Shown: positions 29,073 through 37,952, counted from the stretch's first letter. The stretch is 64,000 nt of DNA from Lewinellaceae bacterium (GCA_016716135.1 JADJWX010000009.1:124001-188000); one strand, 5' to 3'. The notes: generated by a model not told the origin, from the sequence alone. Translations and numbers: made by a program.

Positions 29073-29083
29073 CGAACAGAACC

Positions 29084-29869
29084 ATGAAACATATTTTTCG
29101 AGTCATTACACTGGGGCTGCTGCTGTTTTGGCAGCCCCGGTTTTTAACCGCCCAGGAGGCGAAGCCGGCTTGCAAAGACATTTTGTACATGACCGACGGC
29201 GGCAAGCTGCGCGGCCAGGTACAGGCACTCAAAGCAAACGGCGATACCCTGGTTTTTCAGACCTGGAGCGGCATCGTATTCAATTTGCCTAAAAACCAGG
29301 TGAAGCGCATCGTTCAAAAATGCAAGGATCAGCAACCTCTGGGCTTAAATCAAATTCGTCCGTATTCATTTAAAGAAAAGGGCTGGTATCACCACACCCG
29401 CATGGCGGCGCTCATCGGGCAGGCATATTATGGCACCAACCGGACCGGTTTTGTGCTCCAGCATAGCAGCGGCTGGATGTTCAAACGCCAACTTGGCGCC
29501 GGCCTGGGCATAGGTTTCGAAATGTTTGACCCTAAGGGCAACGATGCTGCCACTTATCCCGTCTTTGCAGAAATGCGCAGTTATTTTTTTCAAAAAAACA
29601 CGACACCGTACGCCACACTTGGCGCTGGTTGGGCTTTTACCGGAAATACGGCTAATGAAAGATGGGGGCAGACCGACAGGTGGAAAGGCGGTTGGCTGGT
29701 ACAAGCCGAGGTCGGTTATCGGATCGGTAATTATTTCAACATATTTGGCGGCATTCGACTGCAACATAAACAGCGGGAATGGACGTCTGTCTGGGGGCCT
29801 GATTCCGGATTTGGCGTAGACCGCATTTTACATAAACGCTTTGTACTCGGAATTGGACTGCTTTTATGA
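29084..29869 (+). CDS. Probable outer-membrane beta-barrel protein of unknown function
   Basis: 261 aa with a signal peptide (1-23, ending FLTAQ). Residues 30-85 form a small soluble region (DILYMTDGGKLRGQVQALKA, VFNLPKNQVKRIVQKC) of a kind often seen at the front of Bacteroidota envelope proteins. From about residue 105 on, alternating hydrophobic strands with glycine and aromatic residues (GAGLGIGFEMF, PYATLGAGWAF, GWLVQAEVGYRIG, IFGGIRLQHKQ, FVLGIGLLL) suggest an eight-strand-sized outer-membrane barrel. It follows the LVIVD lipoprotein by 11 bp, so the two may form a surface complex. I do not recognise a specific family. Confidence 0.8.
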   Translation: MKHIFRVITLGLLLFWQPRFLTAQEAKPACKDILYMTDGGKLRGQVQALKANGDTLVFQTWSGIVFNLPKNQVKRIVQKCKDQQPLGLNQIRPYSFKEKGWYHHTRMAALIGQAYYGTNRTGFVLQHSSGWMFKRQLGAGLGIGFEMFDPKGNDAATYPVFAEMRSYFFQKNTTPYATLGAGWAFTGNTANERWGQTDRWKGGWLVQAEVGYRIGNYFNIFGGIRLQHKQREWTSVWGPDSGFGVDRILHKRFVLGIGLLL

Positions 29870-29915
29870 ATAAACATTAACGCGTGAACCCGGAGCCCGG
29901 ATGGGCAGGCCATAA

Positions 29916-30490
29916 ATGCTTTTTTCGGAAAAAAGAAATACACGGAAAACGAATTGGTGGAAGGCTGTGTGCGCAATGATCGGCGTGCGCAGGAGCTCTT
30001 TTATCGCACCTTTTTTCCGGAAATGCTCCGCATGGTTCGCCGCTATACCCGGGATGAAGACACCGCGCTGGAAATTGTAAACAACGGCTTTCTGCGGGTT
30101 TTTAAAAAACTGGACACTTTCGCCTTCAAAGGCAGCCTGGAAGGCTGGGTGCGCAGGCTGGTGTACCACAGTATGGCCGATTATTTCCGAAGCAATGCCC
30201 GCTACCTGCATTTCCTGGTGCTGGAAGAACGCGATGATGTGGTGCCGGAGCGCAGCCACGACACATTTTTTGAAGAAGATATTTTGAAAATTGTAGGCCA
30301 ATTGCCACCGGTATCCCGTGAAGTTTTTCGCCTGTATGCCATTGAGGGGTATTCCCATGGTGAAATTGCCGAAAACCTCAACATGAGCGAAGGCACCTCC
30401 AAGTGGCATTTGTCTACCGCCCGGCAAAAACTGCGGCAACAACTCATTGAACTCGGCCATATTCCACACAAACAGGAACGAATGGCCTGA
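29916..30490 (+). CDS. ECF-type RNA polymerase sigma factor (first of three), probable 1-nt indel near the start
   Basis: The conserved frame contains sigma region 2 (FFPEMLRMVRRYTRDEDTAL, EIVNNGFLRVFKKLDTF, GWVRRLVYHSMADYFR) and region 4 (LPPVSREVFRLYAIEGYSHG, EIAENLNMSEGTSKWHL). The family-like N terminus (FFGKKKYTENELVEGC) lies upstream of the only in-frame start (a TTG at 29954), and no in-frame ATG precedes it; adding one base between 29918 and 29938 connects it to the ATG at 29916 and gives 191 aa. The protein should direct RNA polymerase to a dedicated promoter set. The gene that follows after 44 bp encodes a membrane protein with an anti-sigma-like N terminus, so the pair is probably a regulatory unit. 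Confidence 0.85.
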
Positions 30491-30534
30491 ATACTTTTAA
30501 TAAATGATGACATAATCCGCAACACGGTCAACAC

Positions 30535-32007
30535 ATGGATAAAAACGTTTACAAATCAGATAAGCATCTGGAAGACCGGGGCTGGCAGGCCATGCAGGAA
30601 CTGCTCGACCGGGAAATGCCGGTAGAGCGCCGGCGCCGGCCGGGATTTTTCTGGCTGTTTGGCTTGTTGCTCTGCCTGGCGACTGCCTACGTCGTTTGGC
30701 AGGCATGGCCTGCCGAACCGGCCCAACGTATTTCCCGGCCTTCGGCACCCGTCGCCGGGCTTGTCGACCCATCTGTTGCAGCATCAAAATCGCCACAGCA
30801 GCCACAGCAGACAGCACAGGCGCCCACTTTCTCCGATCAGAAAGCGGTTTCCATCAATCCGGCACTCCAAATTAGCGAGCCCCGGCAGACAACAATCTAC
30901 CCGGCTCAGCCACAAAAACCGGAAGCGTCGCAGGCTCAAATAACACCCGATCGCGAAAATTTCATACCCGAAACGATTTCCGCCACAACGCCGGCGCCGG
31001 CTAACCCTGCGACTGCTGAAAAAACACTGGCGGAAAATCCCGAACAAAATGAGCCTGCTACAAACGCGACCCTTGCAACTGCCCAACCGCCAACTGACCC
31101 ACTTGCAGCATCACCTGAGCTGCCTCCGTTCCACCAACCCCTGCTTGTGGCCACGAATCCCCCCGCGATGATCAATCCGGCGGAAACAGCGAAACGCCCC
31201 GTCGATCCGGCTACCGCCGATACGGTTGCCCAGGCAGATCAACCGGCGCCCATTGAACCGGTAAATCCGAAACCTTTGCGCCCCTGGGCCTTTGGCGCTA
31301 CGGTGGGCCTGCTGACCAGTCCGGGTATCGATTACTCCGGTACCAACCTGGGGCTTTCTGTCGAATGGCAGCCTGCCCGCCGTTGGGGTTTGCGCGGCAG
31401 TCTATTGTATCAGTTTCAAAAACTGCAAAAGGAACAGCGTACAATTCTGGAAGTCAGTTCCGGTTCGTATGTGCTGCTGACCGGCGACCAAACAGCGCTC
31501 GATGTCGGAGGCAGTACCGTAGTGAACAACCCCGCACCAAACAGCCTGGCAACGCCGGTGTATGTGCCGGTATCGCGCCTGCACAGGCTGGAAGTACCGG
31601 TTAACGCCTTCTGGCAACCGCTGCGAAAATGGCGGGTGTACGGCGGGCTGAGCATGGGCCTGAATCTTTATGCCCAAACGGGCCGCCAAACGCTTAAAAA
31701 CAACCGCGTACTGAATGTGCCGTCCGGAGAAGCCAATCGAAACCTGAACCAGGAAATTACCAGGCAATTGCCGGACTGGGATATGCGGTGGAACGTTGGC
31801 ATCGGGTTTAAACCGAACCGGCACCTGACGTTTGAGCTGTTTGTGCAAAACCCCTTGCATTTGTTACCGCGAAATACAAATCCGGCATACTTTGATTTTA
31901 CGGACCAAAAAAGCACTTTCGAGAGTTATGGCCAACAAGTTGCCACCAGCCGGCCGGCCATTGGCGACCAGACCTTGTTCCAGATTTCTGCCTCCGCGTT
32001 TTTTTAA
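30535..32007 (+). CDS. Anti-sigma-like membrane protein fused through a Pro/Ala/Gln-rich linker to an outer-membrane barrel
   Basis: 490 aa. Residues 1-36 are cytosolic and include GWQAMQELLDREMP; residues 38-58 form one transmembrane helix (FFWLFGLLLCLATAYVVW). Residues 62-255 are a low-complexity Pro/Ala/Thr/Gln linker of almost 200 residues, long enough to cross the periplasm. Residues 258-490 have the look of an outer-membrane beta-barrel: WAFGATVGLLTSPGIDYSG, LGLSVEWQPARRWGLRGSL, VYGGLSMGLNLYAQ, WDMRWNVGIGFKPN, and a terminal Phe (ISASAFF). The gene follows an ECF sigma gene by 44 bp. It may carry an envelope signal in one polypeptide from outer membrane to sigma factor; this is an inference, and the barrel is assigned by pattern only. 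Confidence 0.85.
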   Translation: MDKNVYKSDKHLEDRGWQAMQELLDREMPVERRRRPGFFWLFGLLLCLATAYVVWQAWPAEPAQRISRPSAPVAGLVDPSVAASKSPQQPQQTAQAPTFSDQKAVSINPALQISEPRQTTIYPAQPQKPEASQAQITPDRENFIPETISATTPAPANPATAEKTLAENPEQNEPATNATLATAQPPTDPLAASPELPPFHQPLLVATNPPAMINPAETAKRPVDPATADTVAQADQPAPIEPVNPKPLRPWAFGATVGLLTSPGIDYSGTNLGLSVEWQPARRWGLRGSLLYQFQKLQKEQRTILEVSSGSYVLLTGDQTALDVGGSTVVNNPAPNSLATPVYVPVSRLHRLEVPVNAFWQPLRKWRVYGGLSMGLNLYAQTGRQTLKNNRVLNVPSGEANRNLNQEITRQLPDWDMRWNVGIGFKPNRHLTFELFVQNPLHLLPRNTNPAYFDFTDQKSTFESYGQQVATSRPAIGDQTLFQISASAFF

Positions 32008-32052
32008 CTGAATTTATAGCAGCAAACCTTCGAAGTACCCGACTTTTGCTGC

Positions 32053-34605
32053 ATGGATAACAACGAACCGCACGAACAGGAACATAAACCAGAAGACGCT
32101 GCCCCGCAACCGGAAATTCCACCCCGGATGATCAGCTTCAGCAACGCCGATGTCAGCACCCGCTACGACGATGTGTACGAAGACCGGGTTCCGGACGAGG
32201 TGATCCATGTGGGCTGGCAGGACGATGCCTATGAATTCAGGTGTAAAAACGGGGTGCATCTCCGCATTCAGGTGGTGGCTTCCGGCATCATTCGCCTGCG
32301 CTATAGCCCCGATGGCCTGTTCCAACCCGACCATTCGTATGCCGTTCTGCCCGATTTCGCTCCCGAAAAAGTAAAAGCTACCCTGAGTGAAAGTGCCAAC
32401 GAATACCTGTTGGTCTGCGATCCCTTGCAGGTTGTTGTCGCAAAAGATGGCGCCAGGGTGCGTTTTTATGACCTGCACGACCGGCTGCTCAACGAAGACG
32501 CCGACGGCTATTCCGCCCGCCGGACCATAATGACCGGCTGGTCTGAATTGAAGCTGACTAAAAAGTGCCAGCGCAAGGAGGTATTTTACGGTCTCGGCGA
32601 TAAAACCTGCAGCCCGGACCTTCGCGGAAAAAAATTCCAGAACTGGTGCGAAGACGCTTTCGCCTTCGGGCGCGAAACAGACCCGCTGTACCGGGCGATT
32701 CCGTTTTACTACGGCTTGAACCAGGGCATTGCCTACGGGATTTTCCTGGACAATACCTGCCGCACATTTTTCGACTTTGATACTGAAAACACTAATACCA
32801 CATCCTTCTGGGCCGAGGGCGGAGAGTTGAACTACTATTTCATTTACGGGCCCGGGCTGCTGGATGTGGCGCGGGCTTATGCCCGTTTGACCGGCAAGCC
32901 CGAACTGCCACCGCTGTGGGCGCTTGGCTACCACCAATGCCGGTGGAGTTATTACCCGCATAGCCGGGTGCTGGAAATCGCCGACAAGTTTCGCGAATTG
33001 GAGATACCCTGTGATGCCATTTACCTCGACATCGACTACATGGACGGTTTTCGCTGTTTCACCTGGAATGCCGAGCACTTTCCCGACCCCAAAAAACTCA
33101 TTGCGGAGTTGTCGGAAAAAGGGTTTAACACCGTAGTCATGATCGATCCGGGCATCAAGGAAGACCCGGATTATTCCGTCTACCGGGAAGGATTGTCCAA
33201 GGCTATGTTTGTCCGGAATGCCGACGGCGCCATAGCCAAGGGACCTGTATGGCCGGGCTTTTGCGCTTTCCCGGATTTTACGAATCCGGATGTTCGCCAA
33301 TGGTGGGGTGATCTGTATGCCGGGTTGTACCAGCACGACGGTGTCAGCGGTTTTTGGAACGACATGAATGAACCCGCCGTATTTCACATAAACCACAAAA
33401 CGCTGCCCGATTCCGTATTGCACCATTACGAAGGGCATTGGGCAGGCCACCGGAAGGCGCATAATGTGTATGGGCAATTGATGAACCGCGCATCCTGGGA
33501 AGGATTTAAACGCCTGCTACCGGACAAACGGCCGTTTCTGCTTACCCGGGCTACCTATTCGGGCGGGCAACGTTACGCTGCAGTCTGGACCGGCGACAAC
33601 TACTCCAACTGGGAGCATCTGGCCATTGCCAACGTGCAATGCCAGCGCCTGAGTGTATCCGGCTTTTCCTTTTGCGGGACTGATATCGGCGGATTTGCCG
33701 GCGAGACCGATGGCGAATTGTTTATCCGCTGGTTGCAATTGGCGGTTTTTCATCCGCTCATGCGGGTGCACAGCATGGGCCAGCATGCAGGCGGCGACAT
33801 CGCCGTGACGGATGAGGCCCAGTTGGCCGATCCGGCACTGCACACTTCAGACCAGGAACCCTGGTCTTTCGGGGAAAAATGGACGGCTTTGGCGAAAAAA
33901 GCCATTGAGCTGCGCTATGCCATGCTACCTTGCCTGTACACGGCCATGTGGAAAAACAGCCTGGACGGCACCCCGGCAATTCGCCACGCCGCCTTTGCGG
34001 ATGCGGAAGACCCCAAACTTTGGGATTGTGAGCGCGATTTTCTGTTTGGCGACCATTTATTTGTCAGCCCGGTGGTACAACCCAAATTGCAACGCCAGCT
34101 GGTTTATCTGCCCCGGGGCAATTGGTACTATTTCTGGACCGGCCAGCCCTTCAGCGGAGAAATTTTTGTAAACGTAATGCCGGAACAAGTTCCATTTTTT
34201 GTACGCGAAGGCGCCGTCTTACCAACCTATCCGGTACGGCAGTTCACCACTGAAAAAGCCGTGGAAGAACTGACACTTTACATTTATTATAAAAACGGTG
34301 TGGAAACCAGCCAACTATACGAAGATGCCGGAGAAGGGTATGCCTACCAGGAAGGCAACTTTTGCCTGCGCACCTGGGAAACAACCGGCGCTGAGGATAC
34401 TTTTTCAGTAAAACAAATTATTGAAGGCGACTGGCAGGCGCCTTATCAGAAAATCAAGCTGTTCCTGGTAGGTTTCCCGACCTACGTCCGGCAGTGTAAA
34501 GTAGATAAAGCCGAAATGCCCATCAAGGAAATCCGCCTGCGCGACCGGGCCTTATACACCGTTACGGTTTCACCAGACTTCAAACGAATCACATGGCACG
34601 CATAA
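32053..34605 (+). CDS. GH31 alpha-glucosidase
   Basis: 850 aa, no signal peptide, so probably cytoplasmic (the N-terminal 40 residues are hydrophilic). The GH31 layout is complete: N-terminal beta sandwich (about 30-290), a TIM barrel (295-690) and C-terminal beta domains. The catalytic nucleophile is Asp437 in WNDMNEPAVF, and the acid/base is Asp515 in AAVWTGDNYS. Other family motifs are GYHQCRWSYY, PCDAIYLDIDYMDGFRCFTW and HPLMRVHSM. The enzyme should release glucose from the non-reducing end of alpha-glucans or maltooligosaccharides. Its last 13 bp overlap the start of a histidine kinase gene, an unusual coupling. Confidence 0.94.
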   Translation: MDNNEPHEQEHKPEDAAPQPEIPPRMISFSNADVSTRYDDVYEDRVPDEVIHVGWQDDAYEFRCKNGVHLRIQVVASGIIRLRYSPDGLFQPDHSYAVLPDFAPEKVKATLSESANEYLLVCDPLQVVVAKDGARVRFYDLHDRLLNEDADGYSARRTIMTGWSELKLTKKCQRKEVFYGLGDKTCSPDLRGKKFQNWCEDAFAFGRETDPLYRAIPFYYGLNQGIAYGIFLDNTCRTFFDFDTENTNTTSFWAEGGELNYYFIYGPGLLDVARAYARLTGKPELPPLWALGYHQCRWSYYPHSRVLEIADKFRELEIPCDAIYLDIDYMDGFRCFTWNAEHFPDPKKLIAELSEKGFNTVVMIDPGIKEDPDYSVYREGLSKAMFVRNADGAIAKGPVWPGFCAFPDFTNPDVRQWWGDLYAGLYQHDGVSGFWNDMNEPAVFHINHKTLPDSVLHHYEGHWAGHRKAHNVYGQLMNRASWEGFKRLLPDKRPFLLTRATYSGGQRYAAVWTGDNYSNWEHLAIANVQCQRLSVSGFSFCGTDIGGFAGETDGELFIRWLQLAVFHPLMRVHSMGQHAGGDIAVTDEAQLADPALHTSDQEPWSFGEKWTALAKKAIELRYAMLPCLYTAMWKNSLDGTPAIRHAAFADAEDPKLWDCERDFLFGDHLFVSPVVQPKLQRQLVYLPRGNWYYFWTGQPFSGEIFVNVMPEQVPFFVREGAVLPTYPVRQFTTEKAVEELTLYIYYKNGVETSQLYEDAGEGYAYQEGNFCLRTWETTGAEDTFSVKQIIEGDWQAPYQKIKLFLVGFPTYVRQCKVDKAEMPIKEIRLRDRALYTVTVSPDFKRITWHA

Positions 34606-35627
34606 ACTGGACCCGAATTGCCTATCACATCAGTTTTTGGCTGGTGTACCTGTTCCTGAATTCCTGGCTCGGCAGTATTTTCAACCGGGTTGAATTGTAC
34701 AAGGCATTTTTGGGAGAAGCAGCCGTATTGCCGGTAAAAATCCTGCTGACGTACTTCGTTTTTTACTACATCATTCCGCTCTACCTCGACCGGGATAAGG
34801 TGTGGAAACTTGTTGGCCTGACCCTGCTGGCCTTTGCCGTCGCCAGCCTGCTCTACCGGATGGTGACGGCCTGGTTCTTTTTCCCCATTTTCGAGCCGGA
34901 ACGAACCATTCCGTTTTTCTTTCTGCCCGGGCTTTACCTTACCGCCTTTGATTTATTTATCACCGTTGCCGCGGCAACAACGATAAAAATGATCCGGGTC
35001 CATTACAAAAGCCTGGAGTTTGAGCAGGAGTTGCTGCGGGAAAAACTGCAATCGGAATTGAAGTTTTTGCGCACCCAGACCAACCCGCATTTCCTGTTCA
35101 ACACCCTCAACAACCTGTACGTGCTTGCCCGGAAAAAGTCGGACAATACCGCCGATGCCATCATGATGTTGTCGAAAATCATGCGGTTTGTGTTGTACGA
35201 TTGCCGGTCGGCTTTTATCCCGATTGCCGAAGAAGCAAAAGTGATTCAGGACTATATCGCCCTGGAAAAGCTGCGGTACAACACGCGCCTGCAAGTTGAA
35301 TACCGGGAAAACATTGCGCCGCCGGGAGGTTCGATTGCGCCCCTGTTGTTGTTGCCATTTGTGGAAAACAGTTTCAAACACGGCGCAGGCGGTACAACCG
35401 GGGATGCCAAAATTTGGATCAATATTCAATTTGAAAACAACAACCTCGATTTTGAAGTAAAAAACACGGTTGAGGAAAAAGATTCCCGGCCGAACCCGGA
35501 GGGCATTGGCCTGAAAAATGTGCAACGGCAGTTGGATCTGATCTACCCCGACCGGTATACGCTTACCAGCGGCCGGCAAAATGGCGTTTACGTTGTTCAC
35601 CTGAACATCAATCTGGAAGAAGACTGA
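34593..35627 (+). CDS. Second LytS-type sensor histidine kinase, without a neighbouring response regulator
   Basis: 344 aa. Four membrane helices (about 10-27, 45-62, 72-97 and 106-130) are followed by a short coiled coil and the His_kinase domain with TQTNPHFLFNTLNNLYVLAR (His166), then the ATP-binding region with PLLLLPFVENSFKHG and GIGLKNVQRQLDLIYP. It is a paralogue of the kinase at 25921 with the same architecture. The ATG lies inside the end of the GH31 gene (13-bp overlap), so the two are translationally coupled. No receiver-domain gene is adjacent; it may act on the LytTR regulator at 27000 or on one elsewhere. Confidence 0.92.
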   Translation: MARINWTRIAYHISFWLVYLFLNSWLGSIFNRVELYKAFLGEAAVLPVKILLTYFVFYYIIPLYLDRDKVWKLVGLTLLAFAVASLLYRMVTAWFFFPIFEPERTIPFFFLPGLYLTAFDLFITVAAATTIKMIRVHYKSLEFEQELLREKLQSELKFLRTQTNPHFLFNTLNNLYVLARKKSDNTADAIMMLSKIMRFVLYDCRSAFIPIAEEAKVIQDYIALEKLRYNTRLQVEYRENIAPPGGSIAPLLLLPFVENSFKHGAGGTTGDAKIWINIQFENNNLDFEVKNTVEEKDSRPNPEGIGLKNVQRQLDLIYPDRYTLTSGRQNGVYVVHLNINLEED

Positions 35628-35776
35628 TCCATTTTCCCGTTAAGATGTTGGAAAAGCAGTCTTTATAACGCAATCCTCCCTTATTTTGCGTTAGATCATT
35701 AATTTTTAAAAAAAAATTGGCGGGAACAGGCAACCTAAAAACAAAATTGGCTGCCAAACAAAAACCGTACAACCTC

Positions 35777-36322
35777 ATGCAACAACTAACCGACCATGAA
35801 TTGGTGCAGGGCGTGCTGGAAGGCAGCCCGACACATCAGGCAGCGTTGTACCAACAGTACAGCGTGCCGATGTTCCGGGTGCTGCTGCGATTTGCACGCG
35901 ACCGGGCCGAGGCGGAAGATATGCTGCAGGATGGTTTCGTGCGGGTCTTCCGGGATCTGAAGCAGTTTCGGGGCGATGGCGCCCTGGGTGGCTGGATACG
36001 CCGGATCATGGTTAATACCGCGCTTAGCCAACTGCGCAAACAACGCGATTTCATCCGCGATACATCCGACTTCAGTCCTTTTGAAAACATGTTTCGGACC
36101 GAAGAAGATTTTGCGGCGAACATGGATGCTGAAACCCTCCTGACCTACCTCCAAAAATTGCCACCCGGCTACCGCGCCGTTTTTAATCTGTATGCAATTG
36201 AGGGGTTTAGCCATGAAGAAATTGCCAATCAATTGGGCATTTCGATCGGAACCAGTAAAAGTCAGTTGTATAAAGCCCGGGAATACCTGAAACGCATATT
36301 GGACAAATCCTTTATTACCTGA
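35777..36322 (+). CDS. ECF-type RNA polymerase sigma factor (second of three)
   Basis: 181 aa from the ATG at 35777; a TTG at 35717 would add 20 residues with no family resemblance. Region 2 contains LYQQYSVPMFRVLLRFARDR, EDMLQDGFVRVFRDLKQF and LGGWIRRIMVNTALSQLRK; region 4 contains LPPGYRAVFNLYAIEGFSHE and EIANQLGISIGTSKSQLYKA. The two regions are joined by a short linker, as in ECF factors. The next gene, 39 bp downstream, encodes a single-pass membrane protein that is probably its regulator. A TTATTTTG element at 35681-35688 (one mismatch to TAnnTTTG) is a possible promoter. Confidence 0.93.
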   Translation: MQQLTDHELVQGVLEGSPTHQAALYQQYSVPMFRVLLRFARDRAEAEDMLQDGFVRVFRDLKQFRGDGALGGWIRRIMVNTALSQLRKQRDFIRDTSDFSPFENMFRTEEDFAANMDAETLLTYLQKLPPGYRAVFNLYAIEGFSHEEIANQLGISIGTSKSQLYKAREYLKRILDKSFIT

Positions 36323-36361
36323 AACCGAAAAATAACACCGGAGTTACCGGAAAACGCAAAA

Positions 36362-37018
36362 ATGGACGATCCACAAGAGTTCAAATCCCTCGACGCCCTG
36401 TTCCGCAAAACGTTTGAAAATTTGCCGGACAGCCCGGCCGCTTCAGGCTGGGATAACCCCTCGCCCCGGGTTTGGGAGCAGGTGCGCACGCAGATCAAAC
36501 CGCCGGCCAGAGGCTGGACCGGGAAATCTATCCTGCTCATCAGCGGCCTGGCTGTGGTACTGATGCTTGGCCTGTACTGGGCACTCGCAAGGCCCGACTC
36601 CGGCGCGCAACTTCAGACACCCGCTGAACAAACAACCATGCCGGTTGCTACGCCGGATACTCCGGCTGCTGCTGATACCGAAGCTTTTGTTGCTACCGAA
36701 CCGGCCGTCGCCCCGAAAACGGCTCTAACGCAAAATCGCCAATCGAAAAAACCACGCAGGCAATCAAACGCCGAAAAGCTACCCCAGCGCTCCAACAGTA
36801 CCCGGGAGGAAGCAGCTGACGGTGCGCTGCAACGGCGCCTGCCCGGCAGTGCGCCTTTACCCGGAACAAATCCGGCTTCGCCAAATACCACCGTGCGCCG
36901 GCAAATGGAAGCCTGGCGTGGTGCGCCATGGGCTCAACCGCTCGCCCCATTGCCTACTATTCTGGATAGCCGGTTTGTCCGGCCAGTGCCCGAAAGCCTG
37001 AAAAATCTGGGAAATTAA
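36362..37018 (+). CDS. Anti-sigma-like single-pass membrane protein
   Basis: 218 aa. The cytosolic part (1-52) ends in the helix VWEQVRTQIKP, resembling the Trp-containing helices of the other two sigma partners. A transmembrane helix spans about 55-77 (SILLISGLAVVLMLGLYWAL). The remaining 140 residues are a Pro/Ala/Thr/Gln-rich periplasmic tail with basic patches (NRQSKKPRRQSN), ending in a conserved-looking segment APWAQPLAPLPTILDSRFV. There is no zinc-binding ZAS motif (HxxxCxxC). The position 39 bp after an ECF sigma gene suggests an anti-sigma role, which is inferred. A strong terminator follows. Confidence 0.85.
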   Translation: MDDPQEFKSLDALFRKTFENLPDSPAASGWDNPSPRVWEQVRTQIKPPARGWTGKSILLISGLAVVLMLGLYWALARPDSGAQLQTPAEQTTMPVATPDTPAAADTEAFVATEPAVAPKTALTQNRQSKKPRRQSNAEKLPQRSNSTREEAADGALQRRLPGSAPLPGTNPASPNTTVRRQMEAWRGAPWAQPLAPLPTILDSRFVRPVPESLKNLGN

Positions 37019-37051
37019 CGTTGCCTTTTTAGCAGTACCGATTAATAATTA

Positions 37052-37087
37052 ACCCCGCGGAAGCAATTCCGCGGGGTGTTTTTTTTC
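37052..37087 (+). terminator. Intrinsic terminator after the second sigma operon
   Basis: A near-perfect stem ACCCCGCGGAA/TTCCGCGGGGT with a GCAA-type loop followed by G and nine T residues. It ends the sigma/membrane-protein unit just before the convergent carbonic anhydrase gene. Confidence 0.85.
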
Positions 37088-37090
37088 GGC

Positions 37091-37717
37091 TCATGCCAAG
37101 CGATAAATCGACATTATATTTTTAAGGATTGCTCCGAAATCAATTTTCAGGTCGATCAGCCTGCCGGTTTTAAGATCAAAAACCCAGCCGTGAACCGTCA
37201 GGTTTCGTTCGCGGTAGGCCCGCTGAACGTCGGCGGTTTTTATGACGTTGATACACTGTTCCTGTACGTTCAGCTCGACGAGCCGGTTGTATTTGTCGTC
37301 GTCATTTTGAATAAGGTCAAGTTCCTCGTGATGAATGCGGTACACATCCCGGATGTTGCGCAGCCAGGGATTCAGGATGCCCAGGTCCGCCGATTGCATG
37401 GCTGCTTTTACCCCGCCACAATTGTAATGCCCGCAAACCACCACATGGTTTACCTCCAAATGCCTGACGGCATAGGTAATCACCGACATCACATTCAAAT
37501 CGGTGTTCGGCACCATGTTCGCAATATTGCGGTGGACAAATACTTCGCCCGGGTGGACCCCCATGAGGTCTTCCGCCGTGACCCGGCTATCAGAACAACC
37601 GATGTAGAGGATGTCCGGATTTTGGCCTTTGGCCAGGTTTTCAAAATACTGATCGTTCAGCCGGAGTTTCTCTTTGATCCAGGCTTCGTTGTTTTTAAAA
37701 ATTTGCTTAATGTCCAT
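37091..37717 (-). CDS. Beta-class carbonic anhydrase
   Basis: 208 aa from the ATG at 37717; the ATG at 37774 would add 19 residues absent from the family. The zinc site is complete: Cys41 and Asp43 in IGCSDSRV, His97 and Cys100 in VCGHYNCGGV. Arg45 of the Asp-Arg dyad is present. The enzyme interconverts CO2 and bicarbonate in the cytoplasm, supplying carboxylases and pH control. Other family segments include FVHRNIANMV and INVIKTADVQRAYRER. The gene is convergent with the second sigma operon and its upstream side is occupied by the inverted-repeat element at 37777-37950. Confidence 0.95.
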   Translation of the reverse strand: MDIKQIFKNNEAWIKEKLRLNDQYFENLAKGQNPDILYIGCSDSRVTAEDLMGVHPGEVFVHRNIANMVPNTDLNVMSVITYAVRHLEVNHVVVCGHYNCGGVKAAMQSADLGILNPWLRNIRDVYRIHHEELDLIQNDDDKYNRLVELNVQEQCINVIKTADVQRAYRERNLTVHGWVFDLKTGRLIDLKIDFGAILKNIMSIYRLA

Positions 37718-37776
37718 ACCGGGGTAGTTTTTTATAAAATGCGGGTGTGAAAAACATAAGAGTGTAGTAGCCATCC

Positions 37777-37950
37777 CAGGGCAGACGCATTAAAATATAA
37801 CTGACCTCGGAGAGGTCAAATATTTGTAGCATCCGGGCTATTAGAGCCAGGTTCACGACCTCGGAGAGGTCGAATCAGTGTCGAATTATTTGACCGTAAC
37901 ACAAATTCGACCTCTCCGAGGTCGCTCGAGATTTTAATGCGTTTGCCCTG
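37777..37950. repeat. MITE-like inverted-repeat element with internal palindromes
   Basis: Terminal inverted repeats of 20 bp lie at 37777-37796 and 37931-37950 (CAGGGCAGACGCATTAAAAT, one mismatch). Inside are three copies of the 15-bp palindrome GACCTCGGAGAGGTC at 37803-37817, 37857-37871 (54 bp apart, same orientation) and 37909-37923 (reversed centre). No coding capacity. The layout resembles a small non-autonomous transposable element or a REP-like array; no transposase is present in the window to support mobility. Confidence 0.65.
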
Positions 37951-37952
37951 AG

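Noticed and set aside
37803..37923. Repeated GACCTCGGAGAGGTC as a CRISPR array
   Set aside because: Only three copies, one in opposite orientation, spacing uneven, no cas genes.
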